From NCBI GenBank assembly GCA_945928645.1, contig CAMENR010000001.1:97439-155557 (forward strand): a stretch of DNA of 58,119 nt, read 5' to 3'. Under the pieces are notes generated by a model that saw nothing but the letters and a program-made list of their open reading frames with translations, searched no databases and was not told the DNA's origin. Positions 7,939-16,068 of this stretch are shown piece after piece. Within the stretch, counting starts at the first letter, position 1. Each line of letters starts with the position of its first letter. Origin of the DNA: an uncultured Clostridia bacterium (GTDB taxonomy: Bacteria; Bacillota; Clostridia; Christensenellales; UBA1242). The position numbers and the translations under genes are program-made.

Positions 7939-7961
7939 TTTCTCCTTTTTTAATGTTCCAT

Positions 7962-7990
7962 ATTATATCAGTATAAAGGAATAAAGTCAA
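7962..7990 (-). promoter_or_regulatory. Promoter of the pnuC-family gene
   Basis: TTGACT (7985-7990), 17-base spacer and TATAAT (7962-7967) on the minus strand. Predicted start near 7955 gives a leader of about 50 bases. Confidence 0.75.
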
Positions 7991-8030
7991 CACATATAAG
8001 GCAAAATCACCAACTATTTGCTAAAACCAT

Positions 8031-8058
8031 TTGACAAAAATAATTTGTATGTTATCAT
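8031..8058 (+). promoter_or_regulatory. Promoter of the methionine-gamma-lyase-family gene
   Basis: TTGACA (8031-8036), 16-base spacer and TATCAT (8053-8058), divergent from the pnuC promoter. The Shine-Dalgarno AGGAG lies just before the ATG at 8091. Confidence 0.65.
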
Positions 8059-8090
8059 TGCTATTGTATTAGACAAAAATAGGAGAAAAA

Positions 8091-9347
8091 ATGTATTACG
8101 GATTTGATATTGATGAAAAACTTGTAGAGTTAAGCAAACAATGTGAAAATGAGGTGGTGGATATTTTTAATAAATATGAAGAGAATTGTCTGTTTTGCAG
8201 TGCAAAAGTATTGAAGGCTTTTCACGACAATAGACTATCTAGCAGTGATTTTGTTTCTACCACTGGTTATGGATATAGTGATGAAGGGAGGGATAAGTTG
8301 GAGAGGATTTACTCCCAAATTTTTGGAGCAGAAGATGCCCTTGTCCGTCCACAGATTATGAGTGGAACACACGCACTTTCTCTCACATTTTCTGGGTTGT
8401 TGAAAAGTGGAGATACTATGATAAGCATATCAGGAGAGCCATACGACTCGCTAAAGAGCATCATAGGCCTTACTGGCAACAGTAGAAATTCCCTAATCAA
8501 AAATGGCATAAAATATGAGCAAATTGAACTGATAGACGGAGATTTTGACATAAAGACAATTTGTGAAAGGCTAAAAAAGAATGATGTTAAGTTGGTCGAA
8601 ATTCAACGAAGTCGTGGCTATAGCAATAGACCAAGCCTAACTATAGACAAGATTGAAAGAGTTTGCTCTGCAATAAGAAAAGTTAATAAAGAAGTTATAA
8701 TTATGGTTGACAACTGCTATGGCGACTTTGTAGAAGACAAAGAACCAACCGAAGTGGGAGCAGATATTATTGTTGGCTCTCTTATGAAAAACCTTGGTGG
8801 CGGAATAGCACAAACTGGTGGGTATATTGTTGGCAAAAAGATTCTAGTAGAAGATGTAGCCGAAAGGTTCTCTGCCCCATGCATTGGCAAAGATATTGGT
8901 GCTAATATGGGACAATTACAGTCCTTCTACAAAGGACTTTACAATGCTCCAAGTGTAGTATGCTCCACACTCAAAACTATGACTCTTGCTAGCCTTATGC
9001 TAGAAAAACTGGGTTATAATGTTAGTCCAAAGTGGAATGAAAAAAGAGCAGATATTGTGCAAACTATTGCACTAGAAACACCAGAAAACCTTATCAACTT
9101 CTGTGTAGGGATACAGCAAAGTGCCGCAGTAGAAAGTTATGTAACACCAATCCCAGGAGAAACCCCTGGCTACCCTCATGAAGAAATTATGGCAAGTGGA
9201 AGTTTTACTCAAGGCTCTACGATAGAACTGTCTTGTGATGGTCCACTTGTTGCCCCATACACTGCATATATGCAAGGGGGATTGACCTATGAATATGGCA
9301 AACTTGGCATACTGATTGCTATCAATAATTTTAGAAAGAAAGACTGA
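8091..9347 (+). CDS. Methionine gamma-lyase family PLP protein (YnbB-like)
   Basis: This 418-residue protein of the family once named 'cystathionine beta-lyase family involved in aluminium resistance' adopts the PLP transsulfuration-enzyme fold. Visible features are the N-terminal Gly-Tyr-Gly-Tyr-Ser segment with the following Asp-Glu-Gly-Arg-Asp, a Ser-Gly-Thr-His phosphate-side motif (113-116), Val-Asp-Asn-Cys-Tyr-Gly-Asp-Phe with the cofactor Asp (about 206-213), and the Schiff-base Lys in SLMKNLGGG (about 228-236). It is often found near miaA/hfq in Bacillota; here it stands alone as a single-gene transcript. The true substrate is not established for the family. Length is normal. Confidence 0.88.
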   Translation: MYYGFDIDEKLVELSKQCENEVVDIFNKYEENCLFCSAKVLKAFHDNRLSSSDFVSTTGYGYSDEGRDKLERIYSQIFGAEDALVRPQIMSGTHALSLTFSGLLKSGDTMISISGEPYDSLKSIIGLTGNSRNSLIKNGIKYEQIELIDGDFDIKTICERLKKNDVKLVEIQRSRGYSNRPSLTIDKIERVCSAIRKVNKEVIIMVDNCYGDFVEDKEPTEVGADIIVGSLMKNLGGGIAQTGGYIVGKKILVEDVAERFSAPCIGKDIGANMGQLQSFYKGLYNAPSVVCSTLKTMTLASLMLEKLGYNVSPKWNEKRADIVQTIALETPENLINFCVGIQQSAAVESYVTPIPGETPGYPHEEIMASGSFTQGSTIELSCDGPLVAPYTAYMQGGLTYEYGKLGILIAINNFRKKD

Positions 9348-9370
9348 GTAACATCTACTCAGCCTTTTTA
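9344..9370. terminator. Terminator overlapping the stop codon, shared by convergent genes
   Basis: CTGAGTA (9344-9350) pairs with TACTCAG (9356-9362), followed by CC and five T. The stop codon of the plus-strand gene is inside the left arm, and the converging ttcA-like gene ends at 9371, so one hairpin serves both. Confidence 0.75.
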
Positions 9371-10273
9371 CTAAAAATCTTCCAAGAAGTTATGTCTTTT
9401 GCCATCTTTATCTTTGTAACCAATAACCTGCGAAAGATTAACATTGCTCATACTCCTAAATATATTGTCTGGAATTTGTTTGTTATGTTTTTCCATTTCT
9501 CTTATCAGGTTTTTTGTCCACTTGCGCATAGACTGTGTTTCTTTGTCGCTACCTTTATTATAATTTTGTTCAGTAAATTTGCAAGCACATGCAAGAAATT
9601 GCAGTTTATAGGTATCTTTCCAAGCGATAATATCCTTTTCTCTTATATAAATCATTGGGCGGATAAGATCCATTCCTTCAAAGTTCTGGCTGTGTATTAT
9701 TGGCATCATTGTCTGAATTTGTGCCCCATAAAGCATACCCATAAGCACCGTTTCTATAGCATCATCAAAGTGATGCCCCAGTGCAATCTTATTACAACCA
9801 AGTTCCTGTGCCTTGCTATACAAATACCCCCTTCGCATCCTAGCACAGATGTAGCAAGGAGACTTTTCTATGGTAACTACATTTTCAAAAATTGGAGAAT
9901 TGAATATCGTTATCGGCACCCCTAGTAGTTTTGCATTTTGTTCTATCTTTTCCCTGTTTTGCTTGCTATACCCAGGGTCCATAACAAGAAAAACCAGTTC
10001 AAAAGGATATTTGTTGTGCCTTTTAAGTTCCTGAAAGAGTTTTGCCATAAGCATACTGTCTTTGCCACCAGAGATACATACTGCAACCTTATCCCCTGGG
10101 GCTAGGAGGTTATAATCATTTATTGCTCCAACAAACTTTGCAAAAATGGACTTATGGAATTTCTTCCTAATCCCTTCCTCTACCATTTGTTGAACAGTTT
10201 TTTCTTCCTTTATTCTATCAAGGCTTTCATCAGCGACTATTTCTGCTGGTGATTTATTTTTTTTGCTTAACAT
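9371..10273 (-). CDS. ttcA: TtcA-family PP-loop tRNA thiolase
   Basis: This 300-residue ATP pyrophosphatase has the PP-loop Ser-Gly-Gly-Lys-Asp-Ser, a Cys-Tyr-Ile-Cys pair followed by Ala-Arg-Met-Arg-Arg, and the GHHFDDAIET segment, as in TtcA proteins that make 2-thiocytidine in tRNA with an iron-sulfur cluster. The frame extends five codons upstream through a TTG, but GGGAG lies 8 bases before the ATG at 10271-10273, so that start is chosen. A TATAAT (10298-10303) is just upstream. In Bacillota the exact modified base for this branch is not proven, so the symbol is by family. Confidence 0.85.
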   Translation of the reverse strand: MLSKKNKSPAEIVADESLDRIKEEKTVQQMVEEGIRKKFHKSIFAKFVGAINDYNLLAPGDKVAVCISGGKDSMLMAKLFQELKRHNKYPFELVFLVMDPGYSKQNREKIEQNAKLLGVPITIFNSPIFENVVTIEKSPCYICARMRRGYLYSKAQELGCNKIALGHHFDDAIETVLMGMLYGAQIQTMMPIIHSQNFEGMDLIRPMIYIREKDIIAWKDTYKLQFLACACKFTEQNYNKGSDKETQSMRKWTKNLIREMEKHNKQIPDNIFRSMSNVNLSQVIGYKDKDGKRHNFLEDF

Positions 10274-10469
10274 ATCTTTTGCTCCCAACTTTCTGCTATT
10301 ATATCATAAACTAGTTACAAATACAAATGTTTATCAAATTGGCCATTTTACTAAGGCGGTCAGAACATATATTCTTTTTTTGACATAAAATAAGTTAGAC
10401 AACAAAAAAACCACAAAAAACCCCTTAACAAAAAAAATAAAAAATTTTCGTAAAATATCAAAAATTTTC

Positions 10470-10498
10470 TTGACTAATATTTATTTGTTTGGTATATT
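10470..10498 (+). promoter_or_regulatory. Promoter of the tRNA cluster
   Basis: TTGACT (10470-10475), 17-base spacer and TATATT (10493-10498), about 40 bases before tRNA-Gly. Confidence 0.7.
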
Positions 10499-10538
10499 AT
10501 AAAAGCATTGCAGTGGTGCTTTGCTAATAAATAGGTAT

Positions 10539-10613
10539 GCGGGGGTGGCTCAGTGGTAGAGCGTCACCTTGCCAAGGTGAACGTCGCGGGTCCGAATCCC
10601 GTCCTCCGCTCCA
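10539..10613 (+). tRNA. tRNA-Gly (GCC)
   Basis: Acceptor GCGGGGG pairs with CCTCCGC, the anticodon loop reads CTTGCCA within stem CACCTT/AAGGTG, and the T-arm GGTCCGAATCCC is present. CCA is encoded. It is the first of four plus-strand tRNAs in otherwise minus-strand surroundings. Confidence 0.95.
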
Positions 10614-10616
10614 TAT

Positions 10617-10693
10617 GGGAGTATAGCTCAGTTGGTTAGAGCACTTGCCTTACAAGCAAGGGGTCGTAGGTTCGAGTCCTACTGTTCCCACCA
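10617..10693 (+). tRNA. tRNA-Val (TAC)
   Basis: Acceptor GGGAGTA pairs with TGTTCCC, anticodon stem CTTGC/GCAAG encloses CTTACAA, giving anticodon TAC. T-loop GTTCGAGTCC present and CCA encoded. Confidence 0.95.
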
Positions 10694-10706
10694 TCTGAAC
10701 TAACGT

Positions 10707-10780
<74 letters not shown>

Positions 10781-10806
10781 AGACTGACCCAAGTTGCCAC
10801 ATGTTT

Positions 10807-10892
10807 GCCGAAGTGGTGAAACGGTAGACACAAGGGACTTAAAATCCCTGGAAGGCAACTTCGTGCCGGTTCGAGTCCGGCCTTCGGCACCA
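10807..10892 (+). tRNA. tRNA-Leu (TAA)
   Basis: This 86-base tRNA has the long variable arm of leucine tRNAs. Acceptor GCCGAAG pairs with CTTCGGC, the anticodon loop CTTAAAA gives TAA, and CCA is encoded. Confidence 0.95.
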
Positions 10893-10902
10893 ATTAAAAC
10901 TA

Positions 10903-10938
10903 AATCGAGCCATAAAGTAATTTGTGGTTCGATTTTTT
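10903..10938 (+). terminator. Terminator of the tRNA cluster
   Basis: AATCGAGCCA pairs with TGGTTCGATT (one G-T pair) and is followed by a T-run, 10 bases after tRNA-Leu. Confidence 0.8.
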
Positions 10939-10944
10939 CTTGTT

Positions 10945-10973
10945 AAAAAACCCAGCAGAAAAACTGTTGGGTT
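10945..10973 (-). terminator. Hairpin terminator facing the minus strand
   Basis: AAACCCAGCAG/CTGTTGGGTTT has an A-run on its left, giving a T-run on the minus strand. It probably stops the murA-ftsQ-microprotein transcript before it enters the tRNAs. Between it and 11161 no gene is seen, only a small TTATCT/AGATAA hairpin. Confidence 0.65.
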
Positions 10974-11160
10974 TCTATTCGACAATTTTTTACAAACCTT
11001 TTATCACAACAAAAACTACAGGCTTTTAGTCTAAAAACAACATAAACAACCACAGTGAACAGATAAGTGATAGTTATCTGCTTCCCTTTTTCATTTTGGT
11101 TGTAATACTATTTTGGTTGATTACTCATTGTCAAAAGTGATTTTGTTGCTAACAGAATAT

Positions 11161-11247
11161 TTATCTACCGCAACATTCTGCATCTCTGCCACCACAAGCG
11201 CCACAACATTTTGATTTCTTTGTTGCTTTTTTTGCTTCTCTAGACAT
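11161..11247 (-). CDS. 28-residue Cys-rich microprotein
   Basis: A short frame with a perfect AGGAGG six bases before its ATG. The product has a basic first half (Met-Ser-Arg-Glu-Ala-Lys-Lys-Ala-Thr-Lys-Lys) and a second half with five Cys in the pattern Cys-Cys-Gly-Ala-Cys-Gly-Gly, then Cys-Cys-Gly-Arg. That density of Cys and Gly suggests metal binding or modification, but no family was recognised. It lies 68 bases after the ftsQ-like gene and may be its last operon partner. A longer overlapping frame through the same bases has no ribosome binding site and was rejected. Function unknown; that it is a real gene rests on the Shine-Dalgarno and composition. Confidence 0.55.
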   Translation of the reverse strand: MSREAKKATKKSKCCGACGGRDAECCGR

Positions 11248-11314
11248 ACTATACCTCCTAAATATATTTTTTGCAAAGCAACATAAAAAATTCCACCAAA
11301 ATATTCCAATGAGA

Positions 11315-12151
11315 TTAAGTCGACCAAAAAACATTTTTGTTTGCGTCAATTCTAAGCACTCCATGAGTTGTTTTAATCTTTTCCTTTTCAGACAATGTAA
11401 AATAGGCATTGCAAAGTTTTAAGAATTTTTCATCAAACTTTTCAAGCACATCTTCCACCTCCATCAAAACTCCAGAAAAAGTGGATATTTTTACCTTAAC
11501 AGTCTGCCCGTCAAGACAAAAAATTATTTCATTCATATTATCAAACATTTCTTTATTAAGGTTTGCAAAACAATGCAAGTTGGCAGTGGAGTTAAATATT
11601 TTGTTGTTTTGGGTAAGGAATTGTCCACAATCCAAAACATTCTTGCTTAATCCAAAAAAAGTAAAATAATCTTGTCTAATACCATTTTTCTCAAAATATA
11701 TACCCTTTACCTTCCCTTGTTTTTGCAACAAAGTATTTTGCCACTCTTGTGTTGGTTGGATATCTATCAACTTAAATTCACAATCGAGTAGATACGCTTG
11801 TCCATCAGCAACAAAATAAAAGGAAACATCTCTCCTTCCCATTTTAATAAGCAATTTGTTAGGAAAAATTTTCTCCATACCCAAAACTTTTAGGTTTGGC
11901 TCGTTGTATTCAATCTGCCCATTGTATTTGTCATTTGAAACAAAAAAGATTGATGAGCCATAGTCAAAAGTTGTTTCGCTAATTATTCTTTGTCTTATCG
12001 CTGACAATTCTGGAGTATAAGAAACCATTTGTCCGTTGTTATAAAATGCAACATCTACTACTTTAAGTTCAAACACAGTAGATGAAAAGGAAAATACTAA
12101 CACAAAAACAATGGTTATAATAACAACAATCAAAAGACGTCTTTTCGTCAC
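11315..12151 (-). CDS. FtsQ/DivIB-like division protein
   Basis: The 278-residue protein has a short basic cytoplasmic tip, one membrane helix (about 5-25) and an extracytoplasmic part. After the helix comes a POTRA-like region (about 28-100) with the Glu-Lys-Ile-Phe-Pro-Asn-Lys-Leu segment that resembles the FtsQ 'hhPnxhxIxxxxR' signature. Its position directly after murA is a common place for ftsQ/divIB. Divergence is strong, so this call rests on topology, that signature and synteny. It follows murA by 4 bases and is co-transcribed with it. Confidence 0.7.
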   Translation of the reverse strand: MTKRRLLIVVIITIVFVLVFSFSSTVFELKVVDVAFYNNGQMVSYTPELSAIRQRIISETTFDYGSSIFFVSNDKYNGQIEYNEPNLKVLGMEKIFPNKLLIKMGRRDVSFYFVADGQAYLLDCEFKLIDIQPTQEWQNTLLQKQGKVKGIYFEKNGIRQDYFTFFGLSKNVLDCGQFLTQNNKIFNSTANLHCFANLNKEMFDNMNEIIFCLDGQTVKVKISTFSGVLMEVEDVLEKFDEKFLKLCNAYFTLSEKEKIKTTHGVLRIDANKNVFWST

Positions 12152-12155
12152 AAGA

Positions 12156-13415
12156 TTACACCCCTTTTGTTCGTTTTATATCAGCACCAAGTGAAGAAAA
12201 CACCTCCTCTATTTTTTCATATCCCCTATCCACATAATGTGCATTTTGTATGGTGGTTTTGCCCTCTGCCATCATTCCAGCCAAAATGAGTGAAGCCCCA
12301 GCCCTAAGGTCGCTAGCAACAACCTCTGCACCAAAAAGTTTATCCACACCAGTTACAATAGCAACTCTATCTCTTGTAGTTATATTTGCCCCCATTTTTA
12401 ATAGTTCCGACACATGTTTTAGCCTTGTTTCAAAAAGATTTTCTACAATGACGCACGTTCCATTGCTAGTAGTCTGAAGGGCAAGGCTCTGCGGTTGTAA
12501 ATCGGTGGGAAAACCAGGATAAGGCAATGTTTCGATGTTTCCAAAAGTGCTTAGTCTTTTGTTTGAAGTTACTCTAATGCTATCATCTTTGTATTCCATT
12601 TGCAAGCCAGCATCTGTTAACTTTGTCAAAAGCGAGCAAATATGTTCTTTTTGGACATTTTTCACCAAAACATCACCACCACAACAAGCAACAGACAATA
12701 TGTATGTGCCAGCAATAATCCTATCTGACACAGGAGTCCAAACGGTAGAATGTAACCTATCTACCCCTTCTATTTCTATTGTATCACTGCCTGCACCAGC
12801 GATTTTTGCTCCCATAGAATTCAAAAAGTTTTGCAAGTCCACAATCTCAGGCTCTTTGGCACAGTTTATTATCCTAGTTGTTCCCTTTGCCAACACACCT
12901 GCCATCATTATATTCTCCGTTGCTCCAACACTAGGAAAATCCAAATGAATATAATTCCCGATAGGTCCAGAAGTTTCGCACCTTATCATTCCATGCTTTT
13001 CTACCACTTCAATACCCAGATTCCTTAAGCCCTTGAGGTGTAAGTCTATGGGTCTTGCGCCAATCTCACAGCCACCTGGATATGTTACAACCGCTTTGCC
13101 CAGCCTGCCCACAACAGAGCCCAAAAGGAAAATTGACGAACGCACTTTTTTCGCCAAAGACTTTGGGATAGTAGGGTTGTTGATATTCGTGCAATCTACA
13201 ACCAAAATCCTATCTATCTTGTCTACCTTTGCTCCAATAGAGGTTAAAATTTCAACCATACAGTTGATGTCCGAAAACTCTGGGCAATTGTTCAAAACAA
13301 CAATCCCATCACACAAAACACACCCCGCCAAAATTGCAAGATAAGAGTTTTTTGCACAAGGGACAACAACCTCACCAAAAAGTTGGTTACCACCAACAAT
13401 TTCAAATTTATCCAT
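12156..13415 (-). CDS. murA: UDP-N-acetylglucosamine 1-carboxyvinyltransferase
   Basis: First committed step of peptidoglycan synthesis: transfer of enolpyruvate from PEP to UDP-GlcNAc in the cytoplasm. At 419 residues it has the family length. The catalytic Cys lies in Gly-Gly-Cys-Glu-Ile-Gly-Ala-Arg-Pro-Ile-Asp; a Cys here means sensitivity to fosfomycin is expected from family knowledge. Lys-Asn near the N-terminus (Ala-Lys-Asn-Ser) binds substrate. The frame extends ten codons upstream, but GGTGGAG precedes the ATG of MDKFEIVGG, so that start is taken. It begins a new transcript after a terminator. Confidence 0.95.
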   Translation of the reverse strand: MDKFEIVGGNQLFGEVVVPCAKNSYLAILAGCVLCDGIVVLNNCPEFSDINCMVEILTSIGAKVDKIDRILVVDCTNINNPTIPKSLAKKVRSSIFLLGSVVGRLGKAVVTYPGGCEIGARPIDLHLKGLRNLGIEVVEKHGMIRCETSGPIGNYIHLDFPSVGATENIMMAGVLAKGTTRIINCAKEPEIVDLQNFLNSMGAKIAGAGSDTIEIEGVDRLHSTVWTPVSDRIIAGTYILSVACCGGDVLVKNVQKEHICSLLTKLTDAGLQMEYKDDSIRVTSNKRLSTFGNIETLPYPGFPTDLQPQSLALQTTSNGTCVIVENLFETRLKHVSELLKMGANITTRDRVAIVTGVDKLFGAEVVASDLRAGASLILAGMMAEGKTTIQNAHYVDRGYEKIEEVFSSLGADIKRTKGV

Positions 13416-13473
13416 TACATCTCCACCAAAATATGTATATATCATTTTATGGAGAAAATATTTTTTTTGTTAA

Positions 13474-13502
13474 AAAAAATCGGCTATTAACCGATTTTTT
13501 CA
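13474..13502. terminator. Terminator overlapping the end of the small membrane protein gene
   Basis: AAAATCGG (13476-13483) pairs with CCGATTTT (13491-13498), with A-run and T-run flanks. The stop codon at 13487-13489 lies in the loop. It separates the upstream genes from murA. Confidence 0.75.
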
Positions 13503-13753
13503 CTTATTTCAACTTCAACAGTTTCATCTTTGCGATAACCAATATTGGATTCTTTTTGTGGGTCAAACACAAGGTTGCACACAGAAGCAACTAGTTCATA
13601 AATGCCAAGTGTTACCAATCCCAACAAAAAGTAGCACCAGGACCTTGATTTCCAACCATTTGGCTTAAGACTGGTTCTGTTTATTATGATACTTCCAATA
13701 GCACCAAGGAAAAATGTCAACAAAAATCTTGCAAGATTGCTATTATCTTTCAT
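13487..13753 (-). CDS. Small two-helix membrane protein (TM2-like)
   Basis: The 88-residue protein has two membrane helices (about 8-26 and 38-60). A loop between them carries Arg-Thr-Ser-Leu-Lys-Pro-Asn-Gly-Trp-Lys-Ser-Arg. That loop, and an Asn-Ile-Gly-Tyr near the end, recall a family of small clostridial membrane proteins of unknown role, distantly like TM2 proteins. It sits between the acyltransferase and murA genes and has its own terminator. No function can be given. Confidence 0.75.
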   Translation of the reverse strand: MKDNSNLARFLLTFFLGAIGSIIINRTSLKPNGWKSRSWCYFLLGLVTLGIYELVASVCNLVFDPQKESNIGYRKDETVEVEISEKIG

Positions 13754-13893
13754 TCCCCCTTCCCTCCTTTTTTTAACTTTGCCACCTACGCTATTTTAAC
13801 AAAATTGATAAAATTATGTCAACGTATTTATAGCTATGTCTAAAAATTTTATAAAAATTGAATATATGCAAACAAAAAATTAATAAAAACTGA

Positions 13894-14649
13894 CTAACTT
13901 CCCTGAATATTGTTTTCAAGTATTACATTGTTGCACTCTTGTTCTACTTCTCCAAATTGCATTCTACCAAGAGCATTGCATCTATCAAGGAGATATTTGG
14001 TCATTTCTTCTCTTGTTTCACAAATTCTTTTTAGTTCACTAAATCTTATTGGTTTGTCAAAAATATATTGCTTTTCTTTTTTCTTGTAGTAACTAACATA
14101 AATAGGAACATCAAAGCCCTCTTTTTCTAGATACTTTGCAAGCACCACAAACCCTGCATAAAAGCCCTCAAGTTCTGCAAGATAACCTTTTTCAGACTTT
14201 TCTGGGAAAATGACAATATTGTTCCCTTCTTTTATTGCCCTGACACTTTCTTTAATGGTCTTCATAAACATATTGTCGTGATATGTTGAAATTAAGTTTA
14301 ACCCTTTATAAAACAAGTTGGTTAGTGGGCTGGCAATCAAGCAAAACAGTCTTGCCAAAGTCAAATTCCAGTGCTTCTTCTCATGATAATACACTTCTGT
14401 TTGGTATTTATACATTGTTTTTAGTCCAGAATTCATCTCTGATGTTCCCCAAAAGCGAACAGGAAAATCAGCATACAATTCCAAAGATAAAGGAGCATCT
14501 GTGCCCTCGTGGTTGCTCAGAATTATTCCGTTTTCTTCTATCTTTTCGCCAAGATATATAAATTCACATTTTTTGTATCTAATATGTAGTGGTAGTTTTA
14601 GGCACCTAAACCACATTTTTCTTTTTTGCTTAAATTTTTTGTTTTTCAC
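13894..14649 (-). CDS. PlsC-like acyltransferase
   Basis: The 251-residue protein resembles 1-acyl-glycerol-3-phosphate acyltransferases. The catalytic block reads Ser-Asn-His-Glu-Gly-Thr-Asp (about 45-51), so the His is three residues, not four, from the Asp of the classic HX4D motif. The second block reads Ile-Phe-Pro-Glu-Lys-Ser-Glu (about 151-157), in place of the FPEGTRS motif. A related clostridial branch is also altered here, so the protein may act on a different acceptor. It has no clear signal peptide; a basic N-terminus suggests peripheral membrane binding. It interrupts the division/cell-wall cluster between ftsW and murA, where murG would be usual. Confidence 0.75.
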   Translation of the reverse strand: MKNKKFKQKRKMWFRCLKLPLHIRYKKCEFIYLGEKIEENGIILSNHEGTDAPLSLELYADFPVRFWGTSEMNSGLKTMYKYQTEVYYHEKKHWNLTLARLFCLIASPLTNLFYKGLNLISTYHDNMFMKTIKESVRAIKEGNNIVIFPEKSEKGYLAELEGFYAGFVVLAKYLEKEGFDVPIYVSYYKKKEKQYIFDKPIRFSELKRICETREEMTKYLLDRCNALGRMQFGEVEQECNNVILENNIQGS

Positions 14650-14828
14650 AGCAATATGATAACATATTTTTATCGCAAATCAAACAATTTTCGACATAAA
14701 ATTGCAACCTAAACCAAAAAAATACACTATCCAAAAATTATTCTATTAAAAATATTTAGTTATACTAAGCACCTAATATTTATAACGACTTTACTATCGC
14801 CAAGTTATCTTTATCTATATTTATTGAA

Positions 14829-16031
14829 CTATCTTTTCCTTTTATGTTTTACGACAATATTATTTTGAAAGGAAGATAAATATTCGTCACTTCTACCCTG
14901 CCTGTCTATATTTAGCAAAATGCCTATTGCCGACATAAAGACTACTAGAGATGTAGAGCCAGCAGATATAAATGGCAAAGGAAGCCCTGTTGGTGGGATA
15001 AGCCCTGTTACAACTGCTATATTCAACATTGTCTGGATTCCTATCAAAGAAGTTATTCCACTGGCGAGATAACACCCAAAGCGATTTTTGCTGTTGATTG
15101 CTATTTTTATCCCACATACAATCACTACAAGATAGCAAGCTAGGATTGCAATACAACCAAGCAAACCACACTCCTCAGCAATGATGGAAAAGATAAAATC
15201 ACTCTCTGCAAAAGGTAAAAAAAGGTATTTTTGTCTAGAAGAAAATAGTCCAGTCCCTACTAATCCGCCACCACCTACTGCAAAAAATGATTGTATTAGT
15301 TGATAACCCTCTCCTTTTGGACTTGCCCATGGGTCAATAAAAGCCAGCAATCGCAAAAGCCTGTATGGTTCTATAATTATTAAAACAGGAACAAGCGCTA
15401 TTGCAGGGATTGCTAACATCATAATATGCCTAAAAGAAATTCCACCTACAAACAGCATAACCAACATAACAAAGCCCACACACATAGTTATAGACATATT
15501 TGGCTCTAGAATAATCAGCAAGCACATAAGTCCGCCACCTATTACTACAGGCAAAATTGACTTAAAATGTTTTATATCCTTGTGATGTTTTGCAAGATAA
15601 CTGCTTGCAAATATAACAAAGCAAAATTTTGCAATTTCACTAGATTGAATGGTAAAGCCAGGCAATCTTATCCAACGCTTTGCCCCGTAGTTCTCTACCC
15701 CCAGCCCTGGGATAAATACAAGAGCAAGCAATACATAACCCACAATTAATGCAACCAAACCAATGGAATTAAGTTTGTTGTAATTTAATCTGCTAATAAC
15801 AATCATAGAGGCAAGCCCCAACACAAAGCCAATGACTTGTTTAATCAAAAAAAAGTATTCATTGTTATAATTCTTTTTGGCATAATAGCAACTGGCACTA
15901 TATACCATAACAACCCCAAACAGGCTCAAAATAACGATTAAAAATGCCAACACCCAACCACTTTTACTTTGCAAATTCCAAAAAGATTTTGTCTTAGATT
16001 TTGAAAAGTTATTCACTATTACTCTATCCAC
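14829..16031 (-). CDS. ftsW: FtsW/SpoVE-type peptidoglycan polymerase (SEDS)
   Basis: A 400-residue SEDS glycosyltransferase with about ten membrane helices. It polymerises lipid II at the septum with a partner class B PBP. Family segments seen: GAKRWIRLPGFTIQSSE (with the Arg and Ser-Glu of the large loop), Glu-Ser-Asp-Phe-Ile-Phe (SEDS catalytic Asp region; Pro-Phe-Ala-Glu-Ser-Asp) and the C-terminal Thr-Gly-Leu-Pro-Leu-Pro-Phe-Ile-Ser. Placed after murD, it is FtsW by position; a SpoVE role cannot be excluded. Start is a GTG with AAGGG 8 bases upstream. It follows murD by 37 bases. Confidence 0.92.
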   Translation of the reverse strand: MDRVIVNNFSKSKTKSFWNLQSKSGWVLAFLIVILSLFGVVMVYSASCYYAKKNYNNEYFFLIKQVIGFVLGLASMIVISRLNYNKLNSIGLVALIVGYVLLALVFIPGLGVENYGAKRWIRLPGFTIQSSEIAKFCFVIFASSYLAKHHKDIKHFKSILPVVIGGGLMCLLIILEPNMSITMCVGFVMLVMLFVGGISFRHIMMLAIPAIALVPVLIIIEPYRLLRLLAFIDPWASPKGEGYQLIQSFFAVGGGGLVGTGLFSSRQKYLFLPFAESDFIFSIIAEECGLLGCIAILACYLVVIVCGIKIAINSKNRFGCYLASGITSLIGIQTMLNIAVVTGLIPPTGLPLPFISAGSTSLVVFMSAIGILLNIDRQGRSDEYLSSFQNNIVVKHKRKR

Positions 16032-16068
16032 ATATACTACCCTTAATTTTTAATTTACTATGACATAC

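Noticed and set aside
7905..7955. Vitamin riboswitch (TPP, FMN, NAD or preQ1) in the pnuC-family leader
   Set aside because: The leader is about 50 bases and shows none of the conserved aptamer cores; only the bridging hairpin is left.
11121..11327. Longer frame overlapping the Cys-rich microprotein
   Set aside because: No ribosome binding site at its start; the AGGAGG serves the microprotein frame.
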